Shown: positions 9,287-18,191, counted from the stretch's first letter. The stretch: 64,000 nucleotides of DNA from Prolixibacter sp. SD074 (GCF_009617895.1 NZ_BLAW01000001.1:735001-799000); one strand, 5' to 3'. Made by a program: numbers and translations. Notes: generated by a model not told the origin, from the letters alone.

Positions 9287-10621
9287 ATGTTTGAAAATCT
9301 TACCGACAGGTTAGAGAAATCGTTTAAACTGCTCAAAGGTCAGGGGCAGATTACCGAAATAAATGTTGCCGAAACATTAAAAGATGTTCGTCGCGCATTA
9401 CTCGACGCCGATGTGAACTTTAAAATTGCCAAGGACTTCACTAATCGAGTGAAAGATAAGGCCATCGGGCAAAAAGTGCTTGAATCGGTGAAGCCGGGGC
9501 AGATGATGGTGAAGATTGTTCACGATGAACTGGCTGAACTGATGGGAGGCGAAACGGTTGATATCTCATTGAAGAAATCTACCTCGGTTATCCTGATGTC
9601 TGGTTTGCAGGGTTCTGGTAAAACTACTTTTTCAGGAAAACTGGCCAACCGTTTAAAATCAAAGCAAAATAAAAATCCGCTGTTGGTTGCCTGTGACGTT
9701 TATCGTCCTGCTGCAATTGAACAACTGAAGGTTGTCGGCGAATCGATTGGCGTTTCGGTTTACACCGAAGAAGACAATAAAGACCCGGTTAAGATTGCCC
9801 GGAATGCAATTAAGAAAGCGAAAGCTGAAGGCAATGACGTGGTGATTATCGATACCGCCGGTCGTCTGGCTATCGATGAGCAAATGATGCAGGAAATCGA
9901 AGCTATTAAAAAGGCTGTTGAGCCAGACGAAACACTTTTCGTGGTTGATTCAATGACCGGACAGGACGCTGTAAATACGGCCAAAGAGTTTAACGACCGG
10001 CTTAATTTCGATGGCGTTATTCTGACGAAACTCGACGGTGATACCCGCGGTGGTGCAGCGCTTTCTATTCGGGCGGTAGTGAACAAGCCCATTAAGTTTG
10101 TGGGTACCGGTGAAAAAATGGATGCCATCGACGTTTTTCACCCAAGCCGTATGTCCGACAGGATCCTGGGTATGGGAGACATTGTTTCGCTGGTGGAGCG
10201 CGCCCAGGAGCAATTCGACGAAGAGGAAGCCCGTAGTTTACAGAAGAAACTGGCGAAGAACCAGTTTAACTTCAACGATTTTCTGACACAGATTCAGCAA
10301 ATCAAGAAGATGGGTAACCTGAAAGATCTGGCCGCAATGATTCCCGGAATGCGGAAAGCTTTGAATAATATTGATTTAGAGGATGACGCATTCAAGCACA
10401 TCGAAGCGATTATTTACTCCATGACACCAGACGAACGCGATACTCCGGCCCTGATTGACGGTTCACGTCGTAAGCGTATTGCCAGTGGTTCAGGAACCGA
10501 TATTCAGGAAGTAAACCGCTTGATTAAACAATTCGGGGAAACCCGGAAAATGATGAAGATGGTTTCGCAGGGAGGAAATGCGCGCAAAATGGCTTCGAAG
10601 GCACAACGCGGAAGAAGATAA
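9287..10621 (+). CDS. ffh: Signal recognition particle protein Ffh (SRP54)
   Basis: GTPase subunit of SRP; binds signal sequences and 4.5S RNA and delivers ribosomes to FtsY at the membrane. N domain (1-85), G domain with GLQGSGKTTFSGKLA (G1), DTAGRLAID (G3) and TKLDGDTRGGAAL (G4/G5), and a C-terminal M domain (about 300-435) with methionine-rich helices and SGTDIQEVNRLIKQF. The 444-aa length is normal. folD follows after 27 nt in the same direction, so the two are probably cotranscribed from the -7 box at 9251. Confidence 0.98.
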   Translation: MFENLTDRLEKSFKLLKGQGQITEINVAETLKDVRRALLDADVNFKIAKDFTNRVKDKAIGQKVLESVKPGQMMVKIVHDELAELMGGETVDISLKKSTSVILMSGLQGSGKTTFSGKLANRLKSKQNKNPLLVACDVYRPAAIEQLKVVGESIGVSVYTEEDNKDPVKIARNAIKKAKAEGNDVVIIDTAGRLAIDEQMMQEIEAIKKAVEPDETLFVVDSMTGQDAVNTAKEFNDRLNFDGVILTKLDGDTRGGAALSIRAVVNKPIKFVGTGEKMDAIDVFHPSRMSDRILGMGDIVSLVERAQEQFDEEEARSLQKKLAKNQFNFNDFLTQIQQIKKMGNLKDLAAMIPGMRKALNNIDLEDDAFKHIEAIIYSMTPDERDTPALIDGSRRKRIASGSGTDIQEVNRLIKQFGETRKMMKMVSQGGNARKMASKAQRGRR

Positions 10622-10648
10622 GCTCAATCAATCAATAAAATATCTTCA

Positions 10649-11524
10649 ATGATTTTACTGGACGGAAAAAAGACATCGGCTGAACTGAAAGCCGAAATTG
10701 CTGAAGAAGTAAAGGCGCTGACAAGCAGTGGGAAAAAAGCCCCTCACCTGGCGGCAGTGTTGGTTGGTCACGACGGTGGAAGCGAATCGTACGTAGCCTT
10801 TAAAATGAAAGATTGTGCCGAGGTTGGATTTAAATCGAGCCTGGTTCGTTTTGAAGACGACGTGACAGAGGAGGAGCTGTTGGCAAAAGTGGATGAGTTA
10901 AATAACGATGATGACGTGGACGGATTTATCGTTCAGTTGCCGTTACCCAAACACATTTCCGAACAAAAAATTATTGAAGCCATCAATCCGAAAAAGGATG
11001 TTGATGGATTCCATCCGATTAACGTTGGACGCATGGTGATTGGCCTGCCTTGCTTTGTTTCGGCTACGCCTGATGGTATTGTTGATTTGCTGAAGCGGTA
11101 CAATATTGAAACGTCAGGAAAGAATTGTGTGGTCGTTGGAAGAAGCAATATTGTCGGTCGCCCGTTGAGTATACTGATGTCGCAAAAAGCGCTAAATGCC
11201 ACAGTTACTGTTGCGCATAGCCGGACGAAAAATCTGAAGGAATTGTGCGCCAGCGCTGATATCCTAATTGCGGCGCTGGGGGTTCCCGAATTTATTAAAG
11301 GCGACATGGTGAAAGAGGGTGCTGTGGTTATTGACGTTGGTACCACCCGGGTAAAATCTGATAAGACCAAATCAGGTTTTAAACTCAAAGGTGATGTTGC
11401 GTTTGACGAAGCAGCTGAAAAATCTTCTTACATCACACCTGTTCCCGGTGGTGTTGGTCCGATGACCCGTGTCTCACTATTGAAAAATACTTTGTTGGCG
11501 GCGAAAAAAGAAATTTATTCGTAA
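10649..11524 (+). CDS. folD: Bifunctional methylenetetrahydrofolate dehydrogenase/cyclohydrolase
   Basis: Interconverts 5,10-methylene-, 5,10-methenyl- and 10-formyl-tetrahydrofolate using NADP, supplying one-carbon units for purine and formyl-methionine synthesis. Visible family motifs: [14 protein letters not shown] with the catalytic Lys (about residues 49-62), [12 protein letters not shown], the Rossmann stretch [17 protein letters not shown], and the C-terminal [20 protein letters not shown]. Length 291 aa is standard. Second gene of the probable ffh-folD transcript. Confidence 0.98.
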   Translation: MILLDGKKTSAELKAEIAEEVKALTSSGKKAPHLAAVLVGHDGGSESYVAFKMKDCAEVGFKSSLVRFEDDVTEEELLAKVDELNNDDDVDGFIVQLPLPKHISEQKIIEAINPKKDVDGFHPINVGRMVIGLPCFVSATPDGIVDLLKRYNIETSGKNCVVVGRSNIVGRPLSILMSQKALNATVTVAHSRTKNLKELCASADILIAALGVPEFIKGDMVKEGAVVIDVGTTRVKSDKTKSGFKLKGDVAFDEAAEKSSYITPVPGGVGPMTRVSLLKNTLLAAKKEIYS

Positions 11525-11681
11525 GATGTTTCTGACATCGAAATAAACAATTGATGAACGGTTTCTTGAGGCAGCTTTTTTTTTATTCTTTTCGGAGTTT
11601 CAGAACGTTATACTTGAACCGAAATGGAATTGAAAATGTTTCTTTTTTGAAAAGTATTCACTGCTTAATATAAACCAAAGT

Positions 11682-12518
11682 ATGAAAATGATACCAATGA
11701 AGATTAGCCGGCGTCACGTTAAGTTATCCTGGATTTTCTCCCTTCTGTTGTTTACAGCCTGCGCAACTGTCCCGTTAACCGGAAGGCAACAATTGAACCT
11801 GATTCCTGAATCGGAAATGTTATCCATGAGTTTAACTCAATACGGCGACTTCCTGAAAAGTAATCAATTGTCAGGTAATCAAGCACAAACTGATATGGTG
11901 AAGCGCGTTGGAAAGCGAATAGCTGCTGCCGTTGACCAGTATCTGAATGATAATGGTTTGAGTGACCGGGTAAAAGATTTTAACTGGGAATTTAACCTGG
12001 TGAAAGATTCAGTTGCGAATGCCTGGTGTATGCCTGGTGGAAAAGTCGTAGTCTACACCGGGATTTTACCTATTACCAAAAACGAAAATGGACTGGCTGT
12101 TGTCATGGGACATGAAATTGCCCACGCCATTGCCCGTCATGGTAACGAGCGGATGAGTCAGGAAATGTTAGTCCAATTGGGGGGAGTGGGATTATCGGCA
12201 GCCGTTGACCAGAAGCCGGAGCAAACCAAACAAATTTATATGACGGCATACGGCTTAGGCGCTCAGGTGGGAGCTATCCTTCCTTATTCGAGAAGCCATG
12301 AACTGGAAGCGGATAAAATGGGACTAATGTTTATGGCAATGGCGGGTTATGATCCGCATGGAGCTGTCGATTTCTGGCAACGAATGGCGGCTAATGGTGG
12401 AGGAAGTGGAATGCCCGAATTTCTGAGTACACACCCGGTCGATTCGCATCGAATTGCACAGATTAAACAAGACCTGCCTGAAGCATTAAAATATTACCAG
12501 CAGGCAAAGAATAATTAG
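11682..12518 (+). CDS. M48 family metallopeptidase, lipoprotein
   Basis: Zinc protease of the LoiP/BepA-like group that acts on misfolded outer-membrane or periplasmic proteins. The N-terminal hydrophobic segment ends in LLFTAC, a lipobox, followed by the group's PLTGRQQLNLIPESEM. The zinc-binding HEIAHAIARH is at about residues 146-155, and the third ligand is the Glu of SHELEADKMG near residue 208. The C-terminal STHPVDSHRIAQI motif is typical. At 278 aa it has a full-length peptidase domain and no TPR extension. Followed by a strong terminator, so transcribed alone. Confidence 0.93.
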   Translation: MKMIPMKISRRHVKLSWIFSLLLFTACATVPLTGRQQLNLIPESEMLSMSLTQYGDFLKSNQLSGNQAQTDMVKRVGKRIAAAVDQYLNDNGLSDRVKDFNWEFNLVKDSVANAWCMPGGKVVVYTGILPITKNENGLAVVMGHEIAHAIARHGNERMSQEMLVQLGGVGLSAAVDQKPEQTKQIYMTAYGLGAQVGAILPYSRSHELEADKMGLMFMAMAGYDPHGAVDFWQRMAANGGGSGMPEFLSTHPVDSHRIAQIKQDLPEALKYYQQAKNN

Positions 12519-12561
12519 CCTTTGTTATCCATATTCGTTATAAATATTCGATTTTCTGTTT

Positions 12562-12615
12562 TACAACCTATTATGTCCGACACATAAGAGGTTGTATTTT
12601 AATCTTTTTTAATTC
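12562..12615 (+). terminator. Rho-independent terminator of the M48 peptidase
   Basis: Two nested paired segments (TACAACCT with AGGTTGTA, and inside it TTATGT with ACATAA) give a long stem with one A/G mismatch and a 5-nt loop, followed by TTTTAATCTTTTTT. Confidence 0.85.
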
Positions 12616-12622
12616 TTTTTTA

Positions 12623-12630
12623 TAATTTTG
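12623..12630 (+). promoter_or_regulatory. Probable -7 box for the PUR-family gene
   Basis: TAATTTTG matches TAnnTTTG, 41 nt before the start codon at 12672. Confidence 0.4.
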
Positions 12631-12671
12631 AAAAGATTCGAACAATACACAGAAAATTAAAATTTTCGAAT

Positions 12672-13046
12672 ATGGTAGGTATTGATAAAAAGGATGGAGC
12701 TGATAATCAAAATAATGGCGAGAAGCGGTTCCGTGAAGAGGTTTATTCGAAAGCTGTAAGAGCTGGAAAAAGAACGTATTTCTTTGATGTTAAAATGACT
12801 CGGAAGGATGAGTATTATCTTACTATTACCGAGAGCAAGAAGAAATTTGATCAAGATGGCAAGTACCATTTCGAGAAACACAAAATCTTCCTGTATAAAG
12901 AGGATTTTGATAAATTTTCGGACGGACTTGCTGAAATTATCGATTACATTCACGAACGTCAGCCTTACGAACCTCGGAAAGAAGAGGAAAAGGATGTGCT
13001 CAAAGAGTATTCTGACGTAGAGTTCGAAGATTTGGCGTCAAGCTAG
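12672..13046 (+). CDS. PUR family (DUF3276) nucleic-acid-binding protein
   Basis: Small 124-aa protein resembling the bacterial PUR-alpha-like family, which binds single-stranded nucleic acids and can regulate gene expression. Residues 13-95 carry the PUR-repeat pattern: EVYSKAVRAGKRTYFFDVKMT, then DEYYLTITESKK, then KHKIFLYKEDFDKFSDGL and a helix. The C-terminal third is highly acidic (EEEKDVLKEYSDVEFEDL). The start at 12672 is close to the -7 box, so the 5' leader is short. Bounded downstream by a perfect palindrome, so likely monocistronic. The target in this organism is unknown. Confidence 0.85.
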   Translation: MVGIDKKDGADNQNNGEKRFREEVYSKAVRAGKRTYFFDVKMTRKDEYYLTITESKKKFDQDGKYHFEKHKIFLYKEDFDKFSDGLAEIIDYIHERQPYEPRKEEEKDVLKEYSDVEFEDLASS

Positions 13047-13055
13047 CAGGCGGTT

Positions 13056-13106
13056 GCAAGAATAGAAAACAGCCGCTGAATTTCAGCGGCTGTTTTCTAT
13101 TCTTGC
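13056..13106. terminator. Perfect 25-bp inverted repeat, bidirectional terminator
   Basis: Positions 13056-13080 and 13082-13106 are exact reverse complements separated by one base. The core AACAGCCGCTGAA pairs with TTCAGCGGCTGTT, flanked by A-rich and T-rich arms. It sits between the convergent PUR and TerB/DnaJ genes. Confidence 0.85.
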
Positions 13107-13150
13107 AATATTTTATTTCCATAAGGTAATGACCGGTAGCCTAACTAATC

Positions 13151-13897
13151 CTAAATTATTTTTCTTTCCTGCCGGATAGCCTCATAGGCTTCATTAACTT
13201 TTTGAAATTTCTCTTTTGCGGCTTTCTGTACATCTTCTCCGAGGTAGCTAACTTTATCGGGGTGATACTTTACGGCCATTTTGCGGTAGGCTTTCTTTAT
13301 TTCCTGCTCGGTGGCTGTTGAAGGTATCTCCAGGACCTGGTAAGCCCAATCGGTACTGGGAACAAACATCGATTCGATGGAACCGTAGTCGGCATCGGAT
13401 ATGCCTAAAAAGTACGCGATGTTTTTGACCAGTACTTTTTCCCGTGGATCAATATCCCGGTCGACAGCTGCTATACCAAACAGAAAATGAATCAGTTGCA
13501 GGCGGGAGGGATAGTCCATGTAGCGTTTGATTTGGTGACAAACTTCGGCTACAGGTATATCTTGTTCAAGTAAGCCTTTCAGTGATTTTACTGCTTCGGC
13601 AGCTGTATCAACGCCAAAGTTTTGCTTAAAGAAGCTTTTCACGTAATCCAGTTCTGAGCGAAGTACTTTCCCGTCGGCTTTCAAAACAGCGGCCACCAAA
13701 ATGAGCAGGCTAACTATGTAGTCGCCCTGGGTTGTGGGTCTTTGGCTTTGTGTCCCGTTGTACGGGTGTTGGTACTGATTAACATTCACCTCGGCACTGT
13801 CGATTACCGAACCAATAATAAAACCGATTAATCCCCCGATAGGGCCGAGGACACTCCATCCCAGGCCACCGCCAATCCATTTAGCGAATTTTCCCAT
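13151..13897 (-). CDS. TerB and J-domain co-chaperone (DjlA-like)
   Basis: A 248-aa protein with a glycine-rich hydrophobic N-terminus (about 5-30, GGGLGWSVLGPIGGLIGFIIG) that may insert in the membrane, a TerB-like helical domain (about 55-165) and a C-terminal J domain with the essential HPD (YHPDKVS) that would stimulate DnaK. The layout matches the DjlA/TerB-DnaJ group. Its ATG lies inside the end of coaE (17-nt overlap), so it is the last gene of the ybbR-coaE transcript and translationally coupled. Client unknown. Confidence 0.88.
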   Translation of the reverse strand: MGKFAKWIGGGLGWSVLGPIGGLIGFIIGSVIDSAEVNVNQYQHPYNGTQSQRPTTQGDYIVSLLILVAAVLKADGKVLRSELDYVKSFFKQNFGVDTAAEAVKSLKGLLEQDIPVAEVCHQIKRYMDYPSRLQLIHFLFGIAAVDRDIDPREKVLVKNIAYFLGISDADYGSIESMFVPSTDWAYQVLEIPSTATEQEIKKAYRKMAVKYHPDKVSYLGEDVQKAAKEKFQKVNEAYEAIRQERKII

Positions 13898-14480
13898 TGT
13901 TTCTAAAAATTTTATCTAATTCAATAACCTGAGGTATCACCAGGCTGGAGTTATCATTTTCAATAATATAGTCGGCCAGCTTCCTCTTTTCATCTTCCGG
14001 CCATTGATTACGCACCCTGCTTTTTACTTCTTCGGGCGTTAGTTTATCGCGGTTAACCACCCGGGCAATGCGCATCTCCTCGGGTGCAGTTACCAAAATA
14101 ACTTCATCCATATCTTTGTAAAAGCCACTTTCAAACAAAATGGCTGCTTCGTAAATAATGTACGGAACGTGACTGTTTACGGTGAGCCAGTGCTTATAAT
14201 GGGCATGGACCACGGGATGAACCAGTTGGTTCACTTTGTTTAGCGATGATTTTTCAGAAAAGATAAAGCCGGCTAGTTTTTTTCGATTAAGTTTTCCGTT
14301 TCCGAAATAGATAGAGGGGCCGAACAAGGCGATTAGTCCTCGTTTGATTTCCTGGTTTTCGTCTTGTAGTTTTTTCGCTTCCGCATCAGCTTCATAAACA
14401 GGCGCTCCCAATAATTGGAAGGCATTGCATATGCTGGACTTCCCGCTGCCAATCCCTCCGGTTATTCCGATTTGCTTCAT
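13881..14480 (-). CDS. coaE: Dephospho-CoA kinase
   Basis: Last step of coenzyme A synthesis: phosphorylates the ribose 3'-OH of dephospho-CoA. Walker A GGIGSGKSSICNAF lies at residues 8-21, EADAEAKKL is the substrate-lid region, and the family stretch VTAPEEMRIARVVNRD is near residue 130. At 199 aa the length is normal. Overlaps ybbR upstream by 4 nt and the TerB/J-domain gene downstream by 17 nt, so all three are one translation-coupled unit. Confidence 0.96.
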   Translation of the reverse strand: MKQIGITGGIGSGKSSICNAFQLLGAPVYEADAEAKKLQDENQEIKRGLIALFGPSIYFGNGKLNRKKLAGFIFSEKSSLNKVNQLVHPVVHAHYKHWLTVNSHVPYIIYEAAILFESGFYKDMDEVILVTAPEEMRIARVVNRDKLTPEEVKSRVRNQWPEDEKRKLADYIIENDNSSLVIPQVIELDKIFRNNGKIR

Positions 14481-15508
14481 TGATTACTGTTTTTCTTTTC
14501 CAGAATAAATTCTACTTCCTTCGGATAATAATCGTACGAGATAACGTTTTGCGGATATTTTTCCATCGTCACCGGAAGTTTTTGACGCGAAGCACTGATG
14601 CTGTCATAATCGATGGAAGGATGAAAACTGGCAGCGTTGACTTGATCGTACTGACTAAGGCCAACTTTATACGACACTTTGATTGAAGAAGGGAACGCCT
14701 TCAATTCTATGCTGTCAGGAACATCCTTAATGACAAGTGGAATTTCACGGGTGCCTTCCGTTATCTGCTCAACCGGTATATTCAGCACTACGCGCCGTGG
14801 AGTGAACTGCAGCTTATCATCCCCGGTTAACGATACATTGCGTTGTACGCTATGTGACAGGTCTTTATATTTCTGTCCTCTTGTAGAGATGAACTTCAGC
14901 GTATCCAAAACATCCTCCGGCCCTTTTACCATGACTGAATCTGGTGTGGTATAGGGGGATTGTTTCAACATGTACTGATTGAGCAGGGTGACATTCACTT
15001 TCGGCTTGACCGGAAATTTCCGTTGAACAATTGGGTTGAAATTAAAGTAGAGACTGTCCGGGTAAATGTTCAACACCTGTATTTCGTTGCTGATCTGGTT
15101 TACTATCATACTACGGTTTGCCTCGGTTGATGCTGAAAAACCGAAGTGGTTGTTTTTTGAAACTTTATGCCTGGTTTTCAGTTCGCTCACATTGATTAAA
15201 ATGGGCGAGAATGATAATTTGAGCTTGTGACGCAAGAGTGTGAAACCATAGGCGCTCACTGTGCACTCGAGTTTCTGCGGCAATGGTTGCGATAACTTCT
15301 GATCGGTAGGAAGATCGATATACTTTACCGGGAAAAAAATTCGGGCCGTATAATTTTTACTAAGGTTGTTTAACGTCCAGAAGAAAGAAGAAATTATAAA
15401 GCAGATGAGAAATATAAACAATTTACCGTCCCGGCGAAATGGGTGTTCGTCACGGAAGAATCTCCTGATTTTATATACCCTTGTTCGTATTTCCCTAATC
15501 ACGGCCAA
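14477..15508 (-). CDS. YbbR-like domain protein
   Basis: A 343-aa protein with an N-terminal cytosolic basic segment, one membrane helix (about residues 29-46, LFIFLICFIISSFFWTLN) and an extracytoplasmic part made of YbbR-like beta repeats (for example PKVNVTLLNQYMLKQSPYTT followed by VMVKGPEDVLDTLKFI). In Firmicutes YbbR (CdaR) regulates the diadenylate cyclase CdaA; in Bacteroidota it is typically found, as here, between yajC and coaE, and its role is unclear. The ATG at 15508 is only a few nucleotides after the yajC terminator hairpin. Overlaps coaE by 4 nt. Confidence 0.85.
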   Translation of the reverse strand: MAVIREIRTRVYKIRRFFRDEHPFRRDGKLFIFLICFIISSFFWTLNNLSKNYTARIFFPVKYIDLPTDQKLSQPLPQKLECTVSAYGFTLLRHKLKLSFSPILINVSELKTRHKVSKNNHFGFSASTEANRSMIVNQISNEIQVLNIYPDSLYFNFNPIVQRKFPVKPKVNVTLLNQYMLKQSPYTTPDSVMVKGPEDVLDTLKFISTRGQKYKDLSHSVQRNVSLTGDDKLQFTPRRVVLNIPVEQITEGTREIPLVIKDVPDSIELKAFPSSIKVSYKVGLSQYDQVNAASFHPSIDYDSISASRQKLPVTMEKYPQNVISYDYYPKEVEFILEKKNSNQ

Positions 15509-15514
15509 CTAAAT

Positions 15515-15544
15515 TTTTAAAAAAGGCTGGAAGGACCAGCCTTT
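15515..15544 (-). terminator. Terminator hairpin between yajC and ybbR
   Basis: Read leftwards, AAAGGCTGG pairs with CCAGCCTTT across a 5-nt loop and is followed by a T-run. It begins 3 nt after the yajC stop and ends about 7 nt before the ybbR start, so it can split the cluster into two transcription levels. Confidence 0.75.
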
Positions 15545-15546
15545 AA

Positions 15547-15861
15547 TCATTTTTGCTGCGGTGCGTCGCTGATGTCTTTCAGTACAACACTTTTATCTAC
15601 TTTTACCTTCACATTGGGGGCAATTTCGAGAAAAATGATACTGTCTTTTATTTCAACAATCCGACCATATAATCCGCCGGTAGTTACTACTTTATCGCCT
15701 TTTTGCAGTGCTGAGCGAAATTTTTGCAGTTCTTTCTGACGTTTCATCTGAGGTCTGATCATGAAAAAATAGAATACGACCATAATCAGTACCAAGGGAA
15801 GAAAGGTCATTAATGGGTTGGTTTTTGTTTGTGCAATAACAAAGAGTAAATTGTTCATCAT
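15547..15861 (-). CDS. yajC: Preprotein translocase subunit YajC
   Basis: Small single-pass membrane partner of SecDF in the Sec translocase. Residues 18-38 form the membrane helix (PLVLIMVVFYFFMIRPQMKR), followed by the diagnostic RPQMKRQKE and a short cytosolic beta domain with GDKVVTTGGLYGRIVEI. Length 104 aa is normal. Starts 4 nt inside the DUF1573 gene, giving translational coupling, and is followed at once by a terminator. Confidence 0.96.
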   Translation of the reverse strand: MMNNLLFVIAQTKTNPLMTFLPLVLIMVVFYFFMIRPQMKRQKELQKFRSALQKGDKVVTTGGLYGRIVEIKDSIIFLEIAPNVKVKVDKSVVLKDISDAPQQK

Positions 15862-16322
15862 TTTTTATTTATCAGTTTTTCAAATTGCGCATTCTGTATG
15901 CGCGCAGTAACGGCAATATTCTTTTTTAAACCCTTGCGGGTATTAATTTCAATGGTTTTGAATTCGTTTCCCCATTCTCCATCGGTGGTAAAGATAACTT
16001 CAATTGTGGATTTTTCTCCCGGTTGAACCGGTTTTTTCGGATATAAAATTTCCAAACATCCACACTCGTTTTTTATATGCGAGATGGTAAGCGGCTCACC
16101 ACCTGTATTTTCGAAACGAAAAGAGTAGGAGACAACTTCTCCTGCCTTCAGGGCACCAAAATTATGGATTTCGTCGCGAAACTCAAATTTGGCTGCTACC
16201 TTTTGTTTTATCGCTGCTGTGTCGCTCGGATTTTTCTTCTTCTGGTCCTGGCTGGTTTGAGTGTTACATCCAGCCAAAAATAATGCCGTAGCTATAAATA
16301 CGAAGGCAGTAAACCGGCTCAT
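15858..16322 (-). CDS. DUF1573 domain lipoprotein
   Basis: A 154-aa exported protein. The signal peptide ends with the lipobox LAGC (Cys19), a lysine-rich linker follows, and residues 48-145 form the DUF1573 Ig-like beta sandwich (HNFGALKAGEVVSYSFRFENTGGEPLTI, then NECGCLEILYPKKPVQPGEKSTIEV), a domain very common in Bacteroidota surface and periplasmic proteins. Molecular function is not established. Sits between nusB (5-nt gap) and yajC (4-nt overlap), a gene order I recall as conserved in this phylum. Confidence 0.9.
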   Translation of the reverse strand: MSRFTAFVFIATALFLAGCNTQTSQDQKKKNPSDTAAIKQKVAAKFEFRDEIHNFGALKAGEVVSYSFRFENTGGEPLTISHIKNECGCLEILYPKKPVQPGEKSTIEVIFTTDGEWGNEFKTIEINTRKGLKKNIAVTARIQNAQFEKLINKK

Positions 16323-16327
16323 CTTAC

Positions 16328-17278
16328 TTATTTTCCATCCAACAGTCCGCGGCCGGCTTTTACAACACGGCCATCTTCCTGAAAATCCTTGCTTATCCGA
16401 TCGAGTACTCCATTAATAAAGGTGGAACTACGCTTCGTACTGTAATATTTCGAAAGTTCGATGTATTCGTTCAGCGTTACTTTAATCGGAATGGATGGGA
16501 AATCGGTTAATTCGGTAATGGCCATCTCCAGTATGAGTACGTCCATCAGCGCAACACGTTCCACATCCCAGTTTTTGGTGTACAACTCGATGATTTTGTG
16601 ATTTTCCTCGTGTTTCAGAATCGTTTTCCTGAACAATTTAATGGTGTAATCGCGATCTTCATCGTCCTTGTAAAGTGAAAGCAAGCGAAGGTTTGGAGAC
16701 GGATCCTGTTTTACTTTTTTGATGGTTTTTATGACCATACTGACAACAAAATCCAGGTCGTCGTTCCAGTAAATGCTTTGTTCTTCCAGTTCGCTTTCGA
16801 AAAGATCGTTGTTCAGTACCATTTCAATGAAGAAACGTTCGCAAAGCTTCTGGTCAGATTGAATACTATTCGATTCAGCCAAAAGGTATTGCTGGTAAAA
16901 TTTTGATTCAACCAATTCGCGGTAAAGCTTCCGGATTAGTTCCGGATTTTCCTTCCAGCTAATTTTATTTTGCTCAATGTAGCTGTTCAGTGCTTCATTT
17001 TCTTTCAGCCGGTTAATAATGTGATTATCGACAAAACGTGTGTTGGGGTGAAGATCGTCCCAAGATGGAATATTTTTATGTTTTCCGGCTGTCTGTCGTT
17101 CTTTGGCTAAATCACGAATTTCAATAAGCAAAGCAAACAATAAGTGATAGAGGTCGTATGTTTTGCGGATGCTGAAGTTTAGTTCTGATTCTGACTGGTT
17201 AATGGTTTTCCCTGTTGTGGTAAAGTGGGCATACAGAATCTGCAATACCTTGGTGCGGATGATCCTACGGCTAATCAT
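16328..17278 (-). CDS. nusB: Transcription antitermination factor NusB, N-terminally extended
   Basis: Binds boxA RNA with NusE/S10 to keep RNA polymerase on rRNA operons. The canonical NusB fold is the C-terminal half (about 185-300), with WDVERVALMDVLILEMAITEL and IPIKVTLNEYIELSKYYSTKRSSTFINGVLD. The first 180 residues are a helical extension that makes the protein 316 aa, about twice E. coli NusB; this long form is usual in Bacteroidota. First gene of the leftward nusB-DUF1573-yajC transcript. Confidence 0.95.
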   Translation of the reverse strand: MISRRIIRTKVLQILYAHFTTTGKTINQSESELNFSIRKTYDLYHLLFALLIEIRDLAKERQTAGKHKNIPSWDDLHPNTRFVDNHIINRLKENEALNSYIEQNKISWKENPELIRKLYRELVESKFYQQYLLAESNSIQSDQKLCERFFIEMVLNNDLFESELEEQSIYWNDDLDFVVSMVIKTIKKVKQDPSPNLRLLSLYKDDEDRDYTIKLFRKTILKHEENHKIIELYTKNWDVERVALMDVLILEMAITELTDFPSIPIKVTLNEYIELSKYYSTKRSSTFINGVLDRISKDFQEDGRVVKAGRGLLDGK

Positions 17279-17335
17279 AATCGGGCAAGAACTTTCTTTT
17301 TATTAATTGATTCCTGTTACAATACGTTACGACGG

Positions 17336-17343
17336 CAAAAATA
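17336..17343 (-). promoter_or_regulatory. Probable -7 box for nusB
   Basis: On the minus strand this reads TATTTTTG, a match to TAnnTTTG, 58 nt before the nusB ATG. A TTG lies about 23 nt further upstream (17367-17369), slightly longer than the usual spacing. Confidence 0.45.
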
Positions 17344-17429
17344 CAATATTTATTGGATGTACAGACCAATTCGGTGAACGTTCCTGTCTTTATTTATGAT
17401 TTATTGATATTGGCTGTAAATCTGACGGT

Positions 17430-18191
17430 TCAGGATGACTTTCCATCATCGGGAAAGCTTTGTGATGAATCGGATAGTTTTGTTTTCCCGGAGTCGGATA
17501 CCGGGAAGGTTTCAATGGCTTTTTCTTCGGTAGAAGACGCTTCATCCTCCTCATCTTCTTCATCCCATGGATGTTCTTCCGCAGGAGGTCCTTTTTTCCG
17601 GTAAACAACAGCCAGCACAATACCCGAAACACCTCCCCATAAATGCCCTTCCCATGAAATTTCGGGTTTCATGGGAAAGATTCCCCAAAACAGACCTCCA
17701 TATAGGAAAACTACAATGATTGATATGGTGAGCAAACGAACATTGTTGCGAACAATACCGCTCATAAAGAGAAAGGCGGCCAAACCGTAAATAACCCCGC
17801 TGGCCCCAATATGCCAGGCTTCCCGTGCTCCCAGCCAAACGAATATTCCCGATAAGATCCAGATGAGGAAAAAGATGCGGTAGGCTAATTCCCGGTAGAA
17901 AAATAACAGGGCAAGGGTTAATAAGAAAAGTGGAACAGTATTGGCCATCAGGTGGCTGAAGCTACCGTGGACCAATGGCGCGGTAATGATTCCGGGCAAT
18001 CCTTTCACATGCAGGGGATAGATCCCTCCCGGTGCCAGGTCGAGGTGAAACTCTGTTTCAAATAACCTGATTAGCCAAAGCAGAACAATCAGAAAAGTGG
18101 GAAAGAACAGGCTATGCCTGAAAATCCGTTTATCCAGTTGCTTTTGCTCTTCGGTGTAGTGATTGCCCGGAATATACCGGAATACGCTCAT
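17430..18191 (-). CDS. Rhomboid family intramembrane serine protease
   Basis: Six predicted membrane helices. The catalytic Ser is in GASGVIYGL and the partner His in WEGHLWGGVSG; the HxxxN-type stretch HGSFSHLMANTVPLF supplies the oxyanion side. The last 60 residues are an acidic, serine-rich soluble tail (EEDEEDEASS and following) that is not part of the rhomboid fold. Cleaves membrane-anchored substrates near the lipid surface; substrate unknown. Overlaps the end of ltaE by 4 nt (ATGA-type junction), so it is coupled to the aldolase gene. The 253-aa length is at the upper side for the short bacterial type because of the tail. Confidence 0.92.
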   Translation of the reverse strand: MSVFRYIPGNHYTEEQKQLDKRIFRHSLFFPTFLIVLLWLIRLFETEFHLDLAPGGIYPLHVKGLPGIITAPLVHGSFSHLMANTVPLFLLTLALLFFYRELAYRIFFLIWILSGIFVWLGAREAWHIGASGVIYGLAAFLFMSGIVRNNVRLLTISIIVVFLYGGLFWGIFPMKPEISWEGHLWGGVSGIVLAVVYRKKGPPAEEHPWDEEDEEDEASSTEEKAIETFPVSDSGKTKLSDSSQSFPDDGKSS

